A stretch of 64,000 bases of DNA from Malania oleifera (GCF_029873635.1 NC_080422.1:11687764-11751763), one strand, 5' to 3'. Positions 23,855 to 36,843 are shown, numbered from the stretch's first letter. Numbers and translations are program-made. The notes: generated by a model from the sequence alone, not told the origin.

Positions 23855-23869
23855 AAAAAGAGGGGAAAA
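23855..23869 (+). other. polypurine tract of B
   Basis: AAAAAGAGGGGAAAA lies directly against the TG of the 3' LTR. It is the expected primer for plus-strand synthesis. Confidence 0.9.
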
Positions 23870-25760
23870 TGTAGTGACTCAAAGAATAATAGTATTTTAA
23901 TAATAAAGAGGGAGGAAAATGGAAACAGAAACAGAAGGAAGCAGTAAGCTTCGTCGATGAATACAGGGATTCATCGATGAAGGTCTTCAGGACTTCGTCG
24001 ACGAGGTCCCGTCTCGTCAATGAGAAAATACCGAGAGAAGGTTTTGGGCTACTCTGAATTTCACCGATGAAGGGTAAGGTTCATCGACAAATTTACTTAA
24101 GAACTCGTCGACGAGGTGACATGTCTCGTCAACGAATCTGGCCCTATAAGTAGTGAAAAATCAGATTTTTATCACATTTACAGAGCTCTCTCTCTCTCTC
24201 TTACAGTCCCTCTCCCTTCTCTCTTCGATTTCGGCCCCACCAGTCGCCGGATCGACGATCTAAAGTGACCATGACGCTCCTGGCGAAGTTCTCTGCAAGT
24301 CTGCCGAAGCGGATCATTGGTGAAACGAAGTCGGATTTCATCCCAAATTCAGGGTAAGGCCTTTTAGTCCATTTTTAGCCTTATGGCAATTATAGGAAAT
24401 GATGTAAGCGAAAAAATACTGATATTTTGTTATGGAAAACGTTATTTTCAGGGTGTTATATAAGAGGCCCTACAGGTGTTAGGCCAGTATACCATAAAGC
24501 TTTTCAATAGTCAAGTAAGGGATATATGCTATGTTAGGTAATTTTAAAATATTATACACTTTATTAGATTATGAAAATTATGTATTAAAGTATGGTGTGG
24601 CTTGAGAATATGAATATAGTACGGAGATATATTTTACGAGTTTTAGTACCATGATTTTATGAATTTCAGTACCATGATTATACGAATACAAGTACCATGA
24701 TTATACGAATCTCAGTATTATGATTATGCAGTTTTCAGTGTTATGATTATACAGTTCTCAGTATTATGACGTATGGATTACAGTTATAGCTTATTCAGTA
24801 TCATAGTTACTACAGTTATTTCAGAATCATGGTAAATCAGATAGTTGTATATAGAGATTATTATATAGTATCAGACCCTGTTTGACCATACAGCAGAGCA
24901 CGGTACCGTTGCTACAGATATTTATGTTATGAGTGCAACCACCTATTTAGATAATATGTGGTAGCAAGTCGATCACTTAGGCCTTTGACATGGACAGGCT
25001 CCCCATCAAATATGGGTTGAGATAGGCAAATCAAACCGATGGAGTACAGTGATTTATTCTTGGTTGGCTAGTCAGGGTAAATCTCGCCTATAGGCCGCAC
25101 AACCCTGTCATAAAGGGTTAATTCATAATACACAGTTATCTACAGGGAAAGTTTTCAGTTACTATTACGTATGTACAGATTTACAGAAACAGGGAACATA
25201 CTTATGTACACTAGAAGTATTTTTAATAGTAACTTATAATACTGTTATGTTAAGCAACATGGAAAGGGTGGTGGATTTTATCACTTGTACTGTATTTACA
25301 TATTCAGTTATACATGATTATATGAAACAGATTTTCATAATATTGTAGCTCATTGCCACACACTAGTAATAACATATTTTGTCTTACTGAGCGTTGGTTC
25401 ATCCCAGTGTTGAATCATTTTTCAGGTGATCCAGGTAGGCGAGCAGACCAGGCTCGCAGATAGAAGGGCTTCAGTACTGCCCAGTAAGTAGATAGTGAGT
25501 ATGTTTGTGGAGGATTTTTGTATACCCCAGCATAGTCGAGAGTATTTTGGGAAACAAATATATGTGTATATTTTGAAAACATGTTAGTACTATGGTATTG
25601 TATATATATTTACATATGGTTATGTCTATGTGATTTCTGCTTCTCGCTGTTTAGGTTGATAATTGGATTTAACTAGTATGGTATCAGAGCATGTAGAATG
25701 TCATAGTATAAAAATAAATAAATGAATAAATAATACCCAGTTAAATAGCAGGTCGTGACA
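23870..25760 (+). repeat. 3' LTR of element B
   Basis: This 1891-bp LTR, TGTAGTGACTC...GGTCGTGACA, is the partner of 16828-18842. It is shorter mainly because of fewer 23-bp units and a shorter CT tract. The TCGTCGACGA array is present at about 23950-24140. Confidence 0.93.
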
Positions 25761-26549
25761 CTATTGATTCCCTTAGGAGTTTGTTCTCTTTTCATATTAC
25801 CAAGCCCTTAGGTACCTAATCACGCAAAAGAAACTCAACCATAGGCATGTAAAATGGATTGGATATATCCAACAGTATACCTTTGTGCTTAAACACCGCG
25901 CCGGTGTTGAAAATAAAGCTGTTGATGCTCTGAGCTGAGTAGTGGCCAATTTACAAACGTTGGAAGTGAGAGTAATAGGCTTTGAGAGCATAAAAAATGA
26001 ATACTCCCAATGTCTGGACTTTTGTGACATTTTTGCTTATTTGTTACAAGGACTACCCAGATCCCATCTAGATTATGTGATCCATGGAGGATTCCTATTC
26101 AAAGGAACCAGATTGTGTATCCCCTCTACGTCCCTTCATGACCAATTGATACGGGAATTATACGTAGGTGGTGCTACAGGTCACTTTAGTAGGGATAAGA
26201 CCATCGCTATGGTAGAAGATAGGTTCTTTTGGCCTAGTATTAAGAGGGATGTAGCTAGAGTTGTTTCTCATTGTAAAACTTGCCAATCTGCAAAGGGTAG
26301 AAAGCAGAACACAAGTTTATACACTCCTTTACTAGTACCACATACCCCTTGGTAGGATATTAACATGGATTTTGTGTTAGGACTCCCTAGGACTGCTAGG
26401 AAGAATGACTCTGTGTTTGTTGTCATGGATAGGTTTTCCAAAATTTCTCATTTTATTCCATGCAACAAAACACATGATGACTCAAAGGTAGCATCCATAC
26501 TTTTCAAAGAAGTTGTAAGATCGCATGGCCTTCCCAAGACCGTAGTTTC
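25761..26549 (+). pseudogene. pol of element A resumed: RNase H end and integrase start
   Basis: This is the continuation of the RNase H cut at 16822. One frame gives QKKLNHRHVKWIGYIQQYTF and KHRAGVENKAVDALS, ending at a stop near 25938 that replaces Arg. The integrase zinc region (GHFSRDKTIAMVEDRFFWPS, SHCKTCQSAKGRK) follows at about 26170-26300. A TAG at 26353 replaces Trp before [20 protein letters not shown], which holds the first catalytic Asp. The frame reaches HGLPKTVVS, where element C is inserted. It resumes at 45394. Confidence 0.88.
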
Positions 26550-26627
26550 TGTAGAAACCCAAACCCAAAAAATAAAGGAAATAATAAGAAAAGAAGGAAG
26601 GAGAATTTTTAGAAGGTAAAATAGCAT

Positions 26628-26797
26628 AATTCATCGACGAATTCCCTATTTTCGTCGACGAAGATCCTTCTGTGACTTGTCGATGAAATTCAGGCATCAT
26701 CAACGAATAAATACCGAGAGGAATTTCAGGCATACAGTTCATCGACGAACCCTTCTTTCGTCGACGAATTATACCAAGTCAACGGCCTATAAATAGA
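26628..26797 (+). promoter_or_regulatory. U3 of C: TCGTCGACGA-type array and TATA box
   Basis: Variants TCATCGACGAATT, TTCGTCGACGAAG, CTTGTCGATGAAA, ATCATCAACGAAT, TTCATCGACGAAC and TTTCGTCGACGAAT precede GGCCTATAAATAG. The palindrome core is GTCGAC, or GTCGAT when decayed. Confidence 0.65.
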
Positions 26798-27499
26798 ATT
26801 CTAATTACTTTTTCATTAAGAAAACCTAAAATCTCTCTCTCTTTCTCTCTCTCTCTAACCCAGGCCCTTACCTTCTCTCTTCGATTTCTCGCCGTTCGTC
26901 GTCCGAATCGACGATCAGAAGTTACCATGTGGATCTAGGGGCATTTCTCTACAAATCTAGTGGAGTGGATTTTTGAACAGGGTCTTTCCAGGCATCACCC
27001 CAAAGTTGAGGTAAGAATAAAAATGGGCTATCTGTCTACCATGAAATTAGTTAAATGGGGTGTGTGGACCTGGGTATTTAATGGTTGCTAATCTGGGATT
27101 TGAGTTGATTAAACTGGGGAAATGTGTTTTCAGGATTTTGAGCTCCATATCGCCAGAGAGTGGGCTTTAGAAGCGTCGTAGGAACTCTCTTAGTGAACAG
27201 GTAAGGGGATTAGGTTAAGTCAGGATTTTACTAAAATTGAACTGATTGAAATTCTATATAAGTATATTTATGTTTTCAGTTGTTATTTCGAAAACCAACC
27301 ATTCAAAATGGACTTTTCAAACCTAAGATATATGATATGTTATTTTGAGTAAAAATGACCTGTGGAAAGTTTGGTTTGATGATATAAACGGGATATACTG
27401 TATACTGAAATTGTGTGGCAGATGAATAATATTTTGAGGTTATTTTATAACCGAGTTTGTGAATGTTTGTGAAATACTAGAACTATTTGCGAAAAATAC

Positions 27500-27775
27500 A
27501 GGGATTTGATATAACGGATGGGAGCCAAGTTTTCTATAATAGTCGGAGGTCGGGGTTTGATATAGCGACTGTGAGCCAAGTTTTATATGATGACCAAGGG
27601 TCAGGATTTGATATAGCGGCTGTGAGCTGAGTTTTATATGTCAACCGAGGGTTAGGATTTGATATATTGTGGTTGTGAGCCAAGTTTTATATGACGGCGG
27701 GAGGCTAGGATTTTGTTTAGCGGCTGTGGGCCAGGTTTTATATGACGACTGAGGGCTGGGATTTTATAATATGAC
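27500..27775 (+). repeat. 52-bp tandem repeat in LTR C, five units
   Basis: Units begin GGATTTGATATAGCGGCTGT and continue with GAGCCAAGTTTTATATGA. I count five here and four at about 44258-44465 in the 3' LTR. Confidence 0.75.
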
Positions 27776-28700
27776 AGGTTTTATACGAAATTAGTTTGAA
27801 ATATAGTTTTTATTACTTAAATTGTATGATATGCTTTAGGAACCCTGAGGACTAGTTATGTTATGAGTACGGTATCGTCGCTAAAGATTCAGTAGTTGAC
27901 CATGTGGCTCACACTGTTCTGGATAGAAGTGTAGGGTGGTTTCAACCGATTAGTCTCAGTAGAGGGTGTACCTTCCCTGGAAGTCTAGACCAGGAAGTGG
28001 TAAGGCAATTGGACCTACAACTAAGTTGCGGATGCATGCAGGTGTATTAGCAGACGAATTTTTTGACTTAGTCTAGGTTGATCCCCCAAGGCTAAGTCCA
28101 GCCTTTAGGCCGCACAACTCATACTACCATAGGGGAAGTAAATGGTGTTTAGTCCCAGGGAGTGTCTTTTATGTATATATGTAGATTTATGTAAATGATG
28201 CTTCTTATTTACTGAACTGTTTATACTATGGAAACGAGACAAGTATTTTCCACTTTGTAAAGTGAGTACAATGTAAAATAGTTATTTTTGATTAAATGGA
28301 GGATGGATGTTTTCTGTAAACATTAAATGTGTGTTGTCCACACACTGATATTAACTTAATATTCCTTACTAAGAAGTGTCTCACCTCAATATACAAATTA
28401 TCTTTTCAGGATACATTAGGAATCGTGCGTAGCAGATAGAGGGGCTGAGTGAGAAGTATAGTATATGTACATGGGGTGTATGGTTTGAGTTTTTTTTTTT
28501 TTTTTTCTAACTATTTTAATGGGTTGTAATATGGATAATTGGAGACTATTGTGTATAAAGGTAGTTTAGAACTCTAGTAATGGATTTTGAAGAATGTTTT
28601 ATTTACTTCCGCTGCAATTATATAATGGGTACGGTATCAGGTACACAAACGTCACTAAAGTTGCACCTCGAGTCCACGTGACGGGTCGGGGCATTACAGG

Positions 28701-28713
28701 TGGTATCAGAGCC
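28701..28713 (+). other. primer-binding site of C
   Basis: TGGTATCAGAGCC lies two nucleotides after the LTR and is a perfect tRNA-iMet match. The following leader (to 28959) holds GTGTTTTTCCTTGAATGACG, a word shared with the leaders of B and F. Confidence 0.92.
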
Positions 28714-28959
28714 TAGGTTTGCTAGGTTTTGCATACTTGGATGATTAATGATTACCAGAGTATAAGTTGAGATAGGATAAGAGTGGGTAGGTTAGGCGAG
28801 TCTTGATCTCAAAGCTTAGAGATGGTGATCCTTCGACGGTCTTCTGTGTTTTTCCTTGAATGACGATTTTAGGAAAACCATGGTAAATCCATCGATGATT
28901 TTATTTCTGGGTTGAGAGACTGGAACATGGAAATTTAAGTGGGAATGTTAGGTCAGATG

Positions 28960-29231
28960 TGTAACAACCCGGGATTCTTACACAGGGCCTCATCGATGAA
29001 CACAAGGAATTCGTCGACGAGCGCATAAAGGGACCTTGTCGACGAAGACAAGTTTCATCGATGAGAAAATACCAAGAAGGGTTTTAGGATAGTCTGAAAT
29101 TCATCGACGAGGGAGGAAGTTCGTCGACGAAATTACTGAAGGACTCGTCGACGAGGTGACGTGTCTCGTCGACGAATCCAGCCCTATAAATAGTTGAAAG
29201 TCAGATTTTTTATCAAATTTCAGCGCAAAAC

Positions 29232-29285
<54 letters not shown>

Positions 29286-30925
29286 CGACTCCCTCCCCTT
29301 CTCTCTTCGATCTTGGCCCCATTTCTTGTCGAATTGAAGATCTGAGGCCACCACGATGCTCCTGGTGAAGTTCTTTGCAAGTCTGCCGTAGCAGATCATG
29401 GGGAAAGTTGATTTGAAATTCATCCCAAATCCAGGGTAAGGTATTTTGTTCAGATTATGTCTTCCTTATAGTTATGAGAAATGTTGTAGGTAACAAAATA
29501 CTGATATTTTGTTCTGGGGGATATTGTTTTCAGGATGTTGAGTTAGGAACTCTGCGAGTATACAGCCAGAATTTAGTAAGAGCTTTTCAGAGTTAAAGTA
29601 AGGGAAATATGCTATGCTAGGAGATTTACTTACATTATTAGAAATTTTATATATGTATGCATGCATACCAGATATTATACAGGATATGAATTCTTAAAGC
29701 ATGTGTGGCCTGAGTATATGGTATTGATATGGAGTTTTATGTAGTTTTTCAGTATTTCAAGTTATACAGATATAGTGAGATAATTGCAGATTTTATACAG
29801 ACATAATTTGCATATATATATATATATATATCAGTATACAGATATTTATTCAAAACAGTATATACAGTGTGTATAGAAAGTTATGTTTTCCTAATGCCAT
29901 AACACTTAGATTATACAGAAAGGAAGTACAGACATATTACACAATTATAGCATCAAGATGCTACAGATATTACAGTATTTACAGTACAGCAACATAGTGT
30001 TATGGTTATTTTGGAAATATAATGAAAACAGTATAAAGAGTCTAGTATGTATATATATAGTATCAGATCCCTGTGGAAAGGTTACAGACAGATACAGTAC
30101 ATATATAGAATACAGAGCACGGTACCGTTGCTAGATACAGATAGAGTGCAACCACATATCTCAGATAGTGTGTGGGTACCGTCGACCGTGCTTGGAGAGT
30201 ATGCAACTTCCCAGTTCGCTGGGTGGAGGGGGCCGGTTTGACGAGGTAGCAGCCAGTCCCGTGCCTAGGAGAGTATGTAGTTTGACCGAGCTGAGGTAGT
30301 GTAGAGTATAGTGACTTACCTAGAAGGCCGACCAGGTTAAGTCCCACCTACGGACCGCACAACCCTGTCATGAGAGGTCAAATCATGACATACAGAGTCT
30401 CAAGGAAAGAACACAGTTATGTATATGTATACAGTTTTACAGCTTTTATTGTATATAGTATGATGTAGCAGTATGAATGATAGTAAGCTCAGATGATACA
30501 AATATTTTAAGCTTTTATACATGTGTTTTATAGATTTTCCAGATCATGCAGTTTTAAATACTATTATTATAATTATATGACTCGGTCGCTACACACTAGT
30601 AATAGCATATTTCCACTTACTGAGGGTCGACTCACCCCATTACTTTACCATTTTTTAGGTGAGACAGCTAGGCAAGCAGATTAGTCTCGCGGATAGGAAG
30701 TTTATTTGATTACCTCGGTTGTAGGGTGAGTTATGACAAAGTTTTGTATTTTTGAGGTAGTTGATGCTAGAGGGGTTTATTTTGTATGGTTATGGCTTGT
30801 ATATACTGGATTCTGGTATTGTATAGTATACATATAAATGGTTATATGATTTGTGTTTCCGCTGCTTAGGTATGGATGTAGATATACATATAAAAAAAAA
30901 TGGTAAGAATTTTGAGGATGTTACA
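28960..30925 (+). mobile_element. D: solo LTR of a B-like chromovirus in the leader of C
   Basis: The segment starts TGTAACAACCCGGG and ends GAGGATGTTACA, flanked by perfect AGATG duplications (28955-28959 and 30926-30930). It has an LTR and no internal region, which is the product of LTR-LTR recombination. Inside are GTCGACGA motifs (28984-29180), CCCTATAAATAG (29182-29193), a long CT tract (29236-29282), and the word ACACTAGTAATAGCATAT shared with LTR B. Single LTR, 1966 bp. Confidence 0.9.
28984..29193 (+). promoter_or_regulatory. U3 of solo LTR D: TCGTCGACGA-type array and TATA box
   Basis: At least eight variants occur in 200 bp, several perfect (TTCGTCGACGAG, ACTCGTCGACGAGG, CTCGTCGACGAAT), ending in CCCTATAAATAG. 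This is the best-preserved example together with F. Confidence 0.65.
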
Positions 30926-31069
30926 AGATGTGTATGTGCGTAGTGTCAGTGATATGGTTAGAGGTCGGTACCTTGACAGTTTTGTAGCAAAGTTGTATAA
31001 ATGATTCCTTTAACTACAAACTCATATATTTTATTATTAGTCATTCCATACTTGCATCAACCATGATAA

Positions 31070-32110
31070 ATGTGGAAAGGACATCGTAGCTGGAGGGCAT
31101 AATCACGTGGATACCTCCAGTGAGGATGACGTCGATGCCTCGGTAGTGCTGAGAAGTATAGCACATCCGGCTAGGAAGGAGGATCAGAGATACGCTAGAA
31201 GGAAGGATCAACCACTGAATGGTTGAGGCTGCACTTTTCAACAGTTTACTCGAGTGAATCGGTCGGCATTTGTAGAAGGAGCGAATCCGGTCACGGCCGA
31301 AGACTGGGTTCAGAAGATTGAGGAACTATTGGGTGTTCTGGACTGCACAGAGGAGCAGAAGGTGTTGCATGCCACCTTTAAACTAGTGAAGGAAGCGAAG
31401 AGGTGGTGAAGATAGGCAAAGCTGGTGGAGGAACAACGGCCATAACTTGTGGCTATCACCTGGAGCCATTTCAGGGAGGTTTTATTTGACAGATACTTCC
31501 CTGCTGCCACTCGAGAGGTTAAGGCAGAGGAGTTCCTGAATCTAACTAAGGGACACTTGACTGTACAGCAATACGCAGCCAAGTTTATGGAGTTATCCTG
31601 CTTCACTCCATACATGATCCCAAATGAGCCGAAGAAGGCCTGAAAGTTTAAGAAGGGTTTGATGCAGGAGATATGCGCATAGGTGGTGGCATTGTTGATG
31701 CAGGGTTTTTCTAAGTTAGTAGATAAGGTCATGGCAATTGAGGCCAGTATTCGGGAGGGTGAGAGAGCAGTAAACCAAAAGAAGAGGCCCTTACCTTAGG
31801 GGTTTCAGACCAGCACCAGCCAGAGTTCATGGAGGTGACCTAGTAATTTTGCAGGCTAGCAACAGAAGATGGGATCTCGAGCCCCTTAGGGGAATTCTCA
31901 GTACTCTACCTATCCCAGATGCCATAGGAGGCATTGGGATGAGTGTAGCCGGATTAGCTAGCTGTTACCAGTGCAATGGGACAAGACATATAGCGTGAGA
32001 CTACCGCGCGACGTTGAATTACGCACCTCCACAGCCTTTGTATTGGGGAGGTAACCAGGCACCCCGAGGTGGTCATCAGAGGGGAACTGCCTAGGCGTGG
32101 GTGTATTCGC
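31070..32110 (+). pseudogene. gag of element C
   Basis: The gag domain is recognisable as FQQFTRVNRSAFVEGANPVT, EDWVQKIEELLGVLDCTEEQ, then [34 protein letters not shown] and IEASIREGERAVNQKK. Stops replace Trp, Gln and Arg at about 31407, 31413, 31444, 31641 and 31680. The zinc knuckle survives partly as CYQCNGTRHIA followed by a stop (about 31965-31998). The start codon is uncertain because the region before 31240 is degraded. Confidence 0.8.
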
Positions 32111-34735
32111 TTACGTTGGGAGATGCGGAGAATGTCGGTGATGTGGTGATAGGTACTATTTCCATTTTGTCAAATAGTGCTATTGTGTTGTTTGATTCAG
32201 GTGTGATGCACTCTTTCATAACTAGGGGGTTGGTTAAACAATGTAGGTAGAGACTCAGTGTTTAGATGCCGAGTTAGGTGTGGTCACACCAGCAAGGTTA
32301 GTTATGGTGTGTAGTAAGGTGATTAGAGACTACCCAGTGGAGATTCAGGGGAGAACGCTACCTGCTAGCTTAATTGTTTTCGACATGCATAAGTTTGATG
32401 TCATTTTGGGGATAGACTGGCTAGCATCCAGCTATGCAAGCATTGACTACCACAGAATGAAGGTAGTATTTAGACCTCCAGGGGAGCAGGAGTTTAAATT
32501 CGTTGGGTCGTGTGTGTGCTTTGCACCATGGATCCTTTTAGCGATTCAGCCAAGGAGACTACTTTTGGAGGGTGGTCAGGGATACCTTACATTTGTAAAA
32601 GAAGCACCGAATGAAGGACTTAAGCTAGACAATATCCCAATGATAAGTGAGTTCTCAAATGTTTTTCCTGAGGACTTACCGAGATTACCTCCTGATCACG
32701 AGGTGGAGTTTGCCATCGAATTAAATCCAAAGACAACATCAATTTCTAAGGCTCCATACAGGATGGTTCCAGCTGAACTAAAAGAGCTAAAGGAACGGTT
32801 GCAGGATCTTCTTGACAAGGGGTTCATCAGACTGAGTGTATCACCCTGGGGAGCACTACCGTTGTTCATAATGAAGAAAGATGGGTCGATGAGGATGTGC
32901 ATCGACTACAGGGAGATTAATAAAGTAACAGTGAAGAATAAGTACCCATTACCCTAAATAGACAATCTGTTCAACCAGTTACGGGGCACACAGGTCTTTT
33001 CTAAGATCGATTTGCGATCCGAGTATCATCAGGTGAACGTTAGGGCTGGAGATGTTCCGAAGACTGCATTTAGAACCCGGTATGGCCATTGTGAATTCCT
33101 AGTCTGCCGTTTGGATTGACAAATGCTCCGACAGTGTTCATGGATCTAATGAACAAGGTCTTCCAAGACCAATTTGTGGTAGTATTTATTAACGATATAC
33201 TAGTGTACTCAAAGATCCTAAAGGAACAGGGGGAACATCTGAGGATAGTGCTTCAGGTGCTGAGAGAAGGAAAAATGTATGTTAAATTTAAGAAATGTGA
33301 GTTCTGGCTGGAACAGATTGCATTTATGGGACATGTAGTGTTTAGGAAGGGAATTTTAGTGGACCTAAGCAAAGTAGAGGTGGTAGTTGATTGGGCGAGA
33401 CCGAAGAACATGGACAAGGTTAGAAGTTTCTTGGGTCTGGTAGGATGCTATCGCCGGTTCGTTGAGGGGCTTTCGAGGTTATCAGGTCCTCTAACCCAGC
33501 TTACAAGGACGAATAGAATGTTTTAGTGGATTGGGGAGTGCGAGTAGAGTTTTTAGGAATTAAAGCAATGACTAGTCCCTGCTCCAGTGTTGACCAATCC
33601 ATCAGGGGATAGTGGATTTGTAATCTACAGCGACGCATCTCAAAAAGGACCCGGGTGTGTATTGATGCAGCAAGGGAAGGTTATTACGTACGCTTCTCGC
33701 CAACTCAAGGAGTACAAGAAGAATTATCCCACGCACGACTTGGAGTTGGTAGCAATAGTTTATGCATTAAAGATCTGGAGGCATTACCTATTCGGTGAAA
33801 AGTGCGAGATCTTTACTGATTAAGGACTACAACTGTACCATTAGTTACCAGATAAGAAAGGCTAATGTGGTGGTTGATGTTTTGAGTCGTAAGTCGGTGG
33901 GTACGTCAGTTTCAGCGCTTGTTGTACAACATCAGATCAAGATGGTCCTAGAGAGGTTGGGTGTAGAGATAGTGGATGCGAATCCATAGGCGATCATGGC
34001 CAGTTTGATCATTAAGCCAACCTTATAGGAGAAAATTAAAGCCGCTCAAATGAAAATGCAGAGCTAATGGAAATTGTGGAGAAAGTACGGAGTGAGCAAC
34101 AACCAGACTTCAATGTTTCAGAGGATGGAGTTCTTAGATTTCACGCCAGATTGTGTGTGCCTAACGACGCAAAGATTAAAAAGATGATTCTAGAGGAGGC
34201 TCATCGCTCTCTCTATACTGTTCATCCGGGAAGTACAAAGATGTATAGAGAACTATGAGAATCCTTTTGGTGGAGTAACATGAAGAGGGAGATTGCTGAA
34301 TTCGTGGAACAGTGTCTAACATGCCAGCAGGTAAAAGCAAAGCACTAGAGGCCAATGGGACCACTTCAACCACTTGACGTCCTTAAGTGGAAGTGGGAGC
34401 ATATATCGATGGACTTCGTAATGGGATTGCCTTCAATAGTGCATGGACAGAATGTTATTTGGGTTATTGTGGATCGACTAATGAAGACTGTACACTTCGT
34501 TCCGATGAGAGTCAGTTACTCTATAAATAGGCTAGTAGAGCTTTATGTACATGAGATTGTACGGCTTCATGGTGTCCCAATTTCCATCGTTTCAGATCGA
34601 GATTCATGATTCACCTCTCGATTCTGGAAGAGTTTGCAGAACGTCTTGGGATCTCAACTCACATTCAGTACGACATTTCACCCGCAGACGGATGGACAAT
34701 CCAAGATGACCATTCAGATTCTAGAGGATATGTTG
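32111..34735 (+). pseudogene. pol of element C: PR-RT-RNase H-integrase (5' part)
   Basis: Protease: AIVLFDSGVMHSFI (about 32182-32224) and [92 protein letters not shown], then a frameshift near 33105, [14 protein letters not shown] and the active-site box [11 protein letters not shown] with Asn at 33191-33193. RNase [21 protein letters not shown] to [13 protein letters not shown], then a deletion joining at KDYNCTISYQIRKANVVVDV. Integrase: HRSLYTVHPGSTKMYREL, EFVEQCLTCQQ, WEHISMDFVMGLPSIVHGQN and VPISIVSDRDS, then a TGA and frameshifts. It stops at codons for EDML, where solo LTR E is inserted. Confidence 0.86.
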
Positions 34736-36843
34736 TGTTAGCTTTGATGCAATCCCAAGAGGGGGGTGAATTGGAGATTAAAAAATTACCTTCTAGGTTT
34801 ATCTAATCCAACAATCAGTATTACGCAACCTAGAGGCAGTCTAAGCGATTTCAATCCCAAACAGATATTTAATAAAAGCATAAACATATAGGTGTAGAAA
34901 ATAAAGTGCAGAACGTAAAATGACACCAGATATGTTATCGGGGTCAAGTCAAATTGCCTACATACCCGCCTTGGCTACACTAGCACAAGGATTCCACTAG
35001 GCTCACTTAACGGGTGGAGTGACACCATTTATAATTAGGTCAATTAGCGGGGCTGACCTCAACCTACACCTTACCAGGATGGTGCACCTAGTTTTCCTAA
35101 TCGGGTCTAAGCCAATCCGAGACTATTCAACAGGGCTAGTCTCCCTCTTCAAGCCCAAACCTGGAATACAACAAATGTATATAAAATTTTGCGTACAAGG
35201 AAATATGCTTCTTCAAAATCAGATATGTACACTAGTATAGCTCAAGCAATAATGCAACCACGAATGATATGTAAATATGTTTAGTGCTTAAATATATGTG
35301 CTAAACACTCAATCAAGTAAGAATAATCAATCAAGGTCTATAGTGAATATCAAAGCAAGATCTGAAACACAATATTTGAATATCACAATATCAGATCATG
35401 GTTTCAAAAATGCATAGCAGGATGATTCAAACAACCTTAACATGATGTTCTCAATATACTAATAACAAGGGATGTTTGAATGCAAGCTTGTAAAACAATT
35501 TTTGCACACAAAAATATAGGCTAAGGTAACTTGCAATGACAATGCAAGAACTACAAGCCTCTAAGTCTTCCCACACAAGATTTATCAAATAAAATCAATA
35601 GGAGAACTTAATGCTTTGCTTTCAATAAAAATCAATCAATCAATACAACAAATGAAAGTATGAGCAAATTAGAATGAAGCACAAGCACACTAAATATACT
35701 CACAACACTTGAATGATCAAGGAAAATAAAGTGTATGAGTGTATGGGAGTAATATGGGCTAAAATATGATTTTTAATTTTGAGAGAATTTTGGCCTTAAT
35801 GATCTTGCTAATCCTTGCTAATTTTTGCAAATGAACACGTATATATAGGCAAAGGCAGATTTATGACCGTTGGGAACCTAATGGGAATTATTAGAAAAGT
35901 TTTAAACCTGTTTAAAGAGAATAACTCTATTTAACCATTTTAACTACAGTAAAAATTAATTCAACCCAAGAGTTTTTAGGTGGCTGAACCATGGTTCAAT
36001 TGCCTGAATAAACTCAATGAAAAAAGCTAATTTTTGAAGTTCAGTCGCCTGAGAAAGGGTTCAATCGGTTGAACATAGGAATTTTCATTTTGTCTGCATT
36101 TCGGTCGCCTAAACTATTATTCGGTTAACCGAACTCATGTGTTCGGTCGCCTGAGGCCATTTTGAATGCTAAGTTTGGGCGCCCAAGTTGGTGAAAAGGT
36201 GTCAAGTTAGGGATTCGGTCGCCCATGGACGTTACGTTTAGTTTTGGTTCGATCGCTTGAAACCAAGTCAACTTGCTGACTTTTCAGATGTTCGGTGAAC
36301 CGAGGTGTTTTGAACACCCAAGTTCGGTCGCCCGATCTCTCGCAGATTTTAACTATTTAGTCCAATTTATTTAAATTGATTCCCCTGATAATGTAAGTGA
36401 TTATGGGGACTATTTTGTGCGAGTGTGTAGGGACCTAGGGTCAGTCTATGGTCTAGGCTTTTCGATTAAGCCTAAAAACCTTACGTCGGTTGGCTGTAGG
36501 GTGCCCTAAGGTCATTCGGTCCTTATGGTCAATCTACGGTCATTTTGAGCTTACAATTACCTACATGCATAACATGCAAAGATTATTACAGACTGATATA
36601 AATTATTACTGACCCAAATATAATAAATGCATTTACAAATGAAGCATATAAAGGTCTTCTTCTTTTGCCCTTCATTTTCCCTTTGAATATGCTAGGAGTA
36701 TGATTTTTAAGACTTTCGGGCTTCCATCAATCCTTTCTCATGTGTGTGTACTGAATTAATGACCTGTTCAAGTACTAGGACACACATTAGTAATATGCAG
36801 TTTGTCATAATCAAAACCAAAGATCGGACTCAAAAAGTCAACA
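34736..36843 (-). mobile_element. E: solo LTR, copia-type, in the integrase of C
   Basis: This 2108-bp block lies in reverse orientation. On the minus strand it starts TGTTGACTTTTTGAGTCCG and ends near CCCCTCTTGGGATTGC then AAAGCTAACA. It cuts the integrase between codons for Met-Leu on both sides. The flanks TGTTG and TGCTA match at three of five positions and encode the same residues, so the duplication has decayed. The CCAATTCACCCCCC-type 3' end is typical of plant copia LTRs. The interior (about 35985-36345) repeats TTCGGTCGCCTGAA-like motifs. There is no coding region. It is the same family as G at 41998-44033. Confidence 0.82.

Larger units (their letters stand above)
16828..25760 (+). 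mobile_element. element B: Tekay/Del-like chromovirus inserted in A
   Basis: This 8933-bp gypsy element lies between perfect 5-bp duplications CTATT (16823-16827 and 25761-25765). It has LTRs of 2015 and 1891 bp, a tRNA-iMet PBS, gag, protease, RT, RNase H, integrase, a chromodomain-like C-terminus and a polypurine tract, all in canonical order. It split the RNase H region of A. The coding region has many stops, most of the form CAG/CAA to TAG/TAA or TGG to TAG, plus frameshifts, so it cannot move on its own. Structurally it is the most complete chromovirus in the block. Confidence 0.95.
26550..28698 (+). repeat. 5' LTR of element C
   Basis: This 2149-bp LTR carries a GTCGACGA-type array (26628-26770), a TATA box CTATAAATAG (26788-26797), a CT leader (about 26833-26857) and a 52-bp tandem repeat. 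Its end, TCGGGGCATTACA, lies next to the PBS. Confidence 0.93.
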
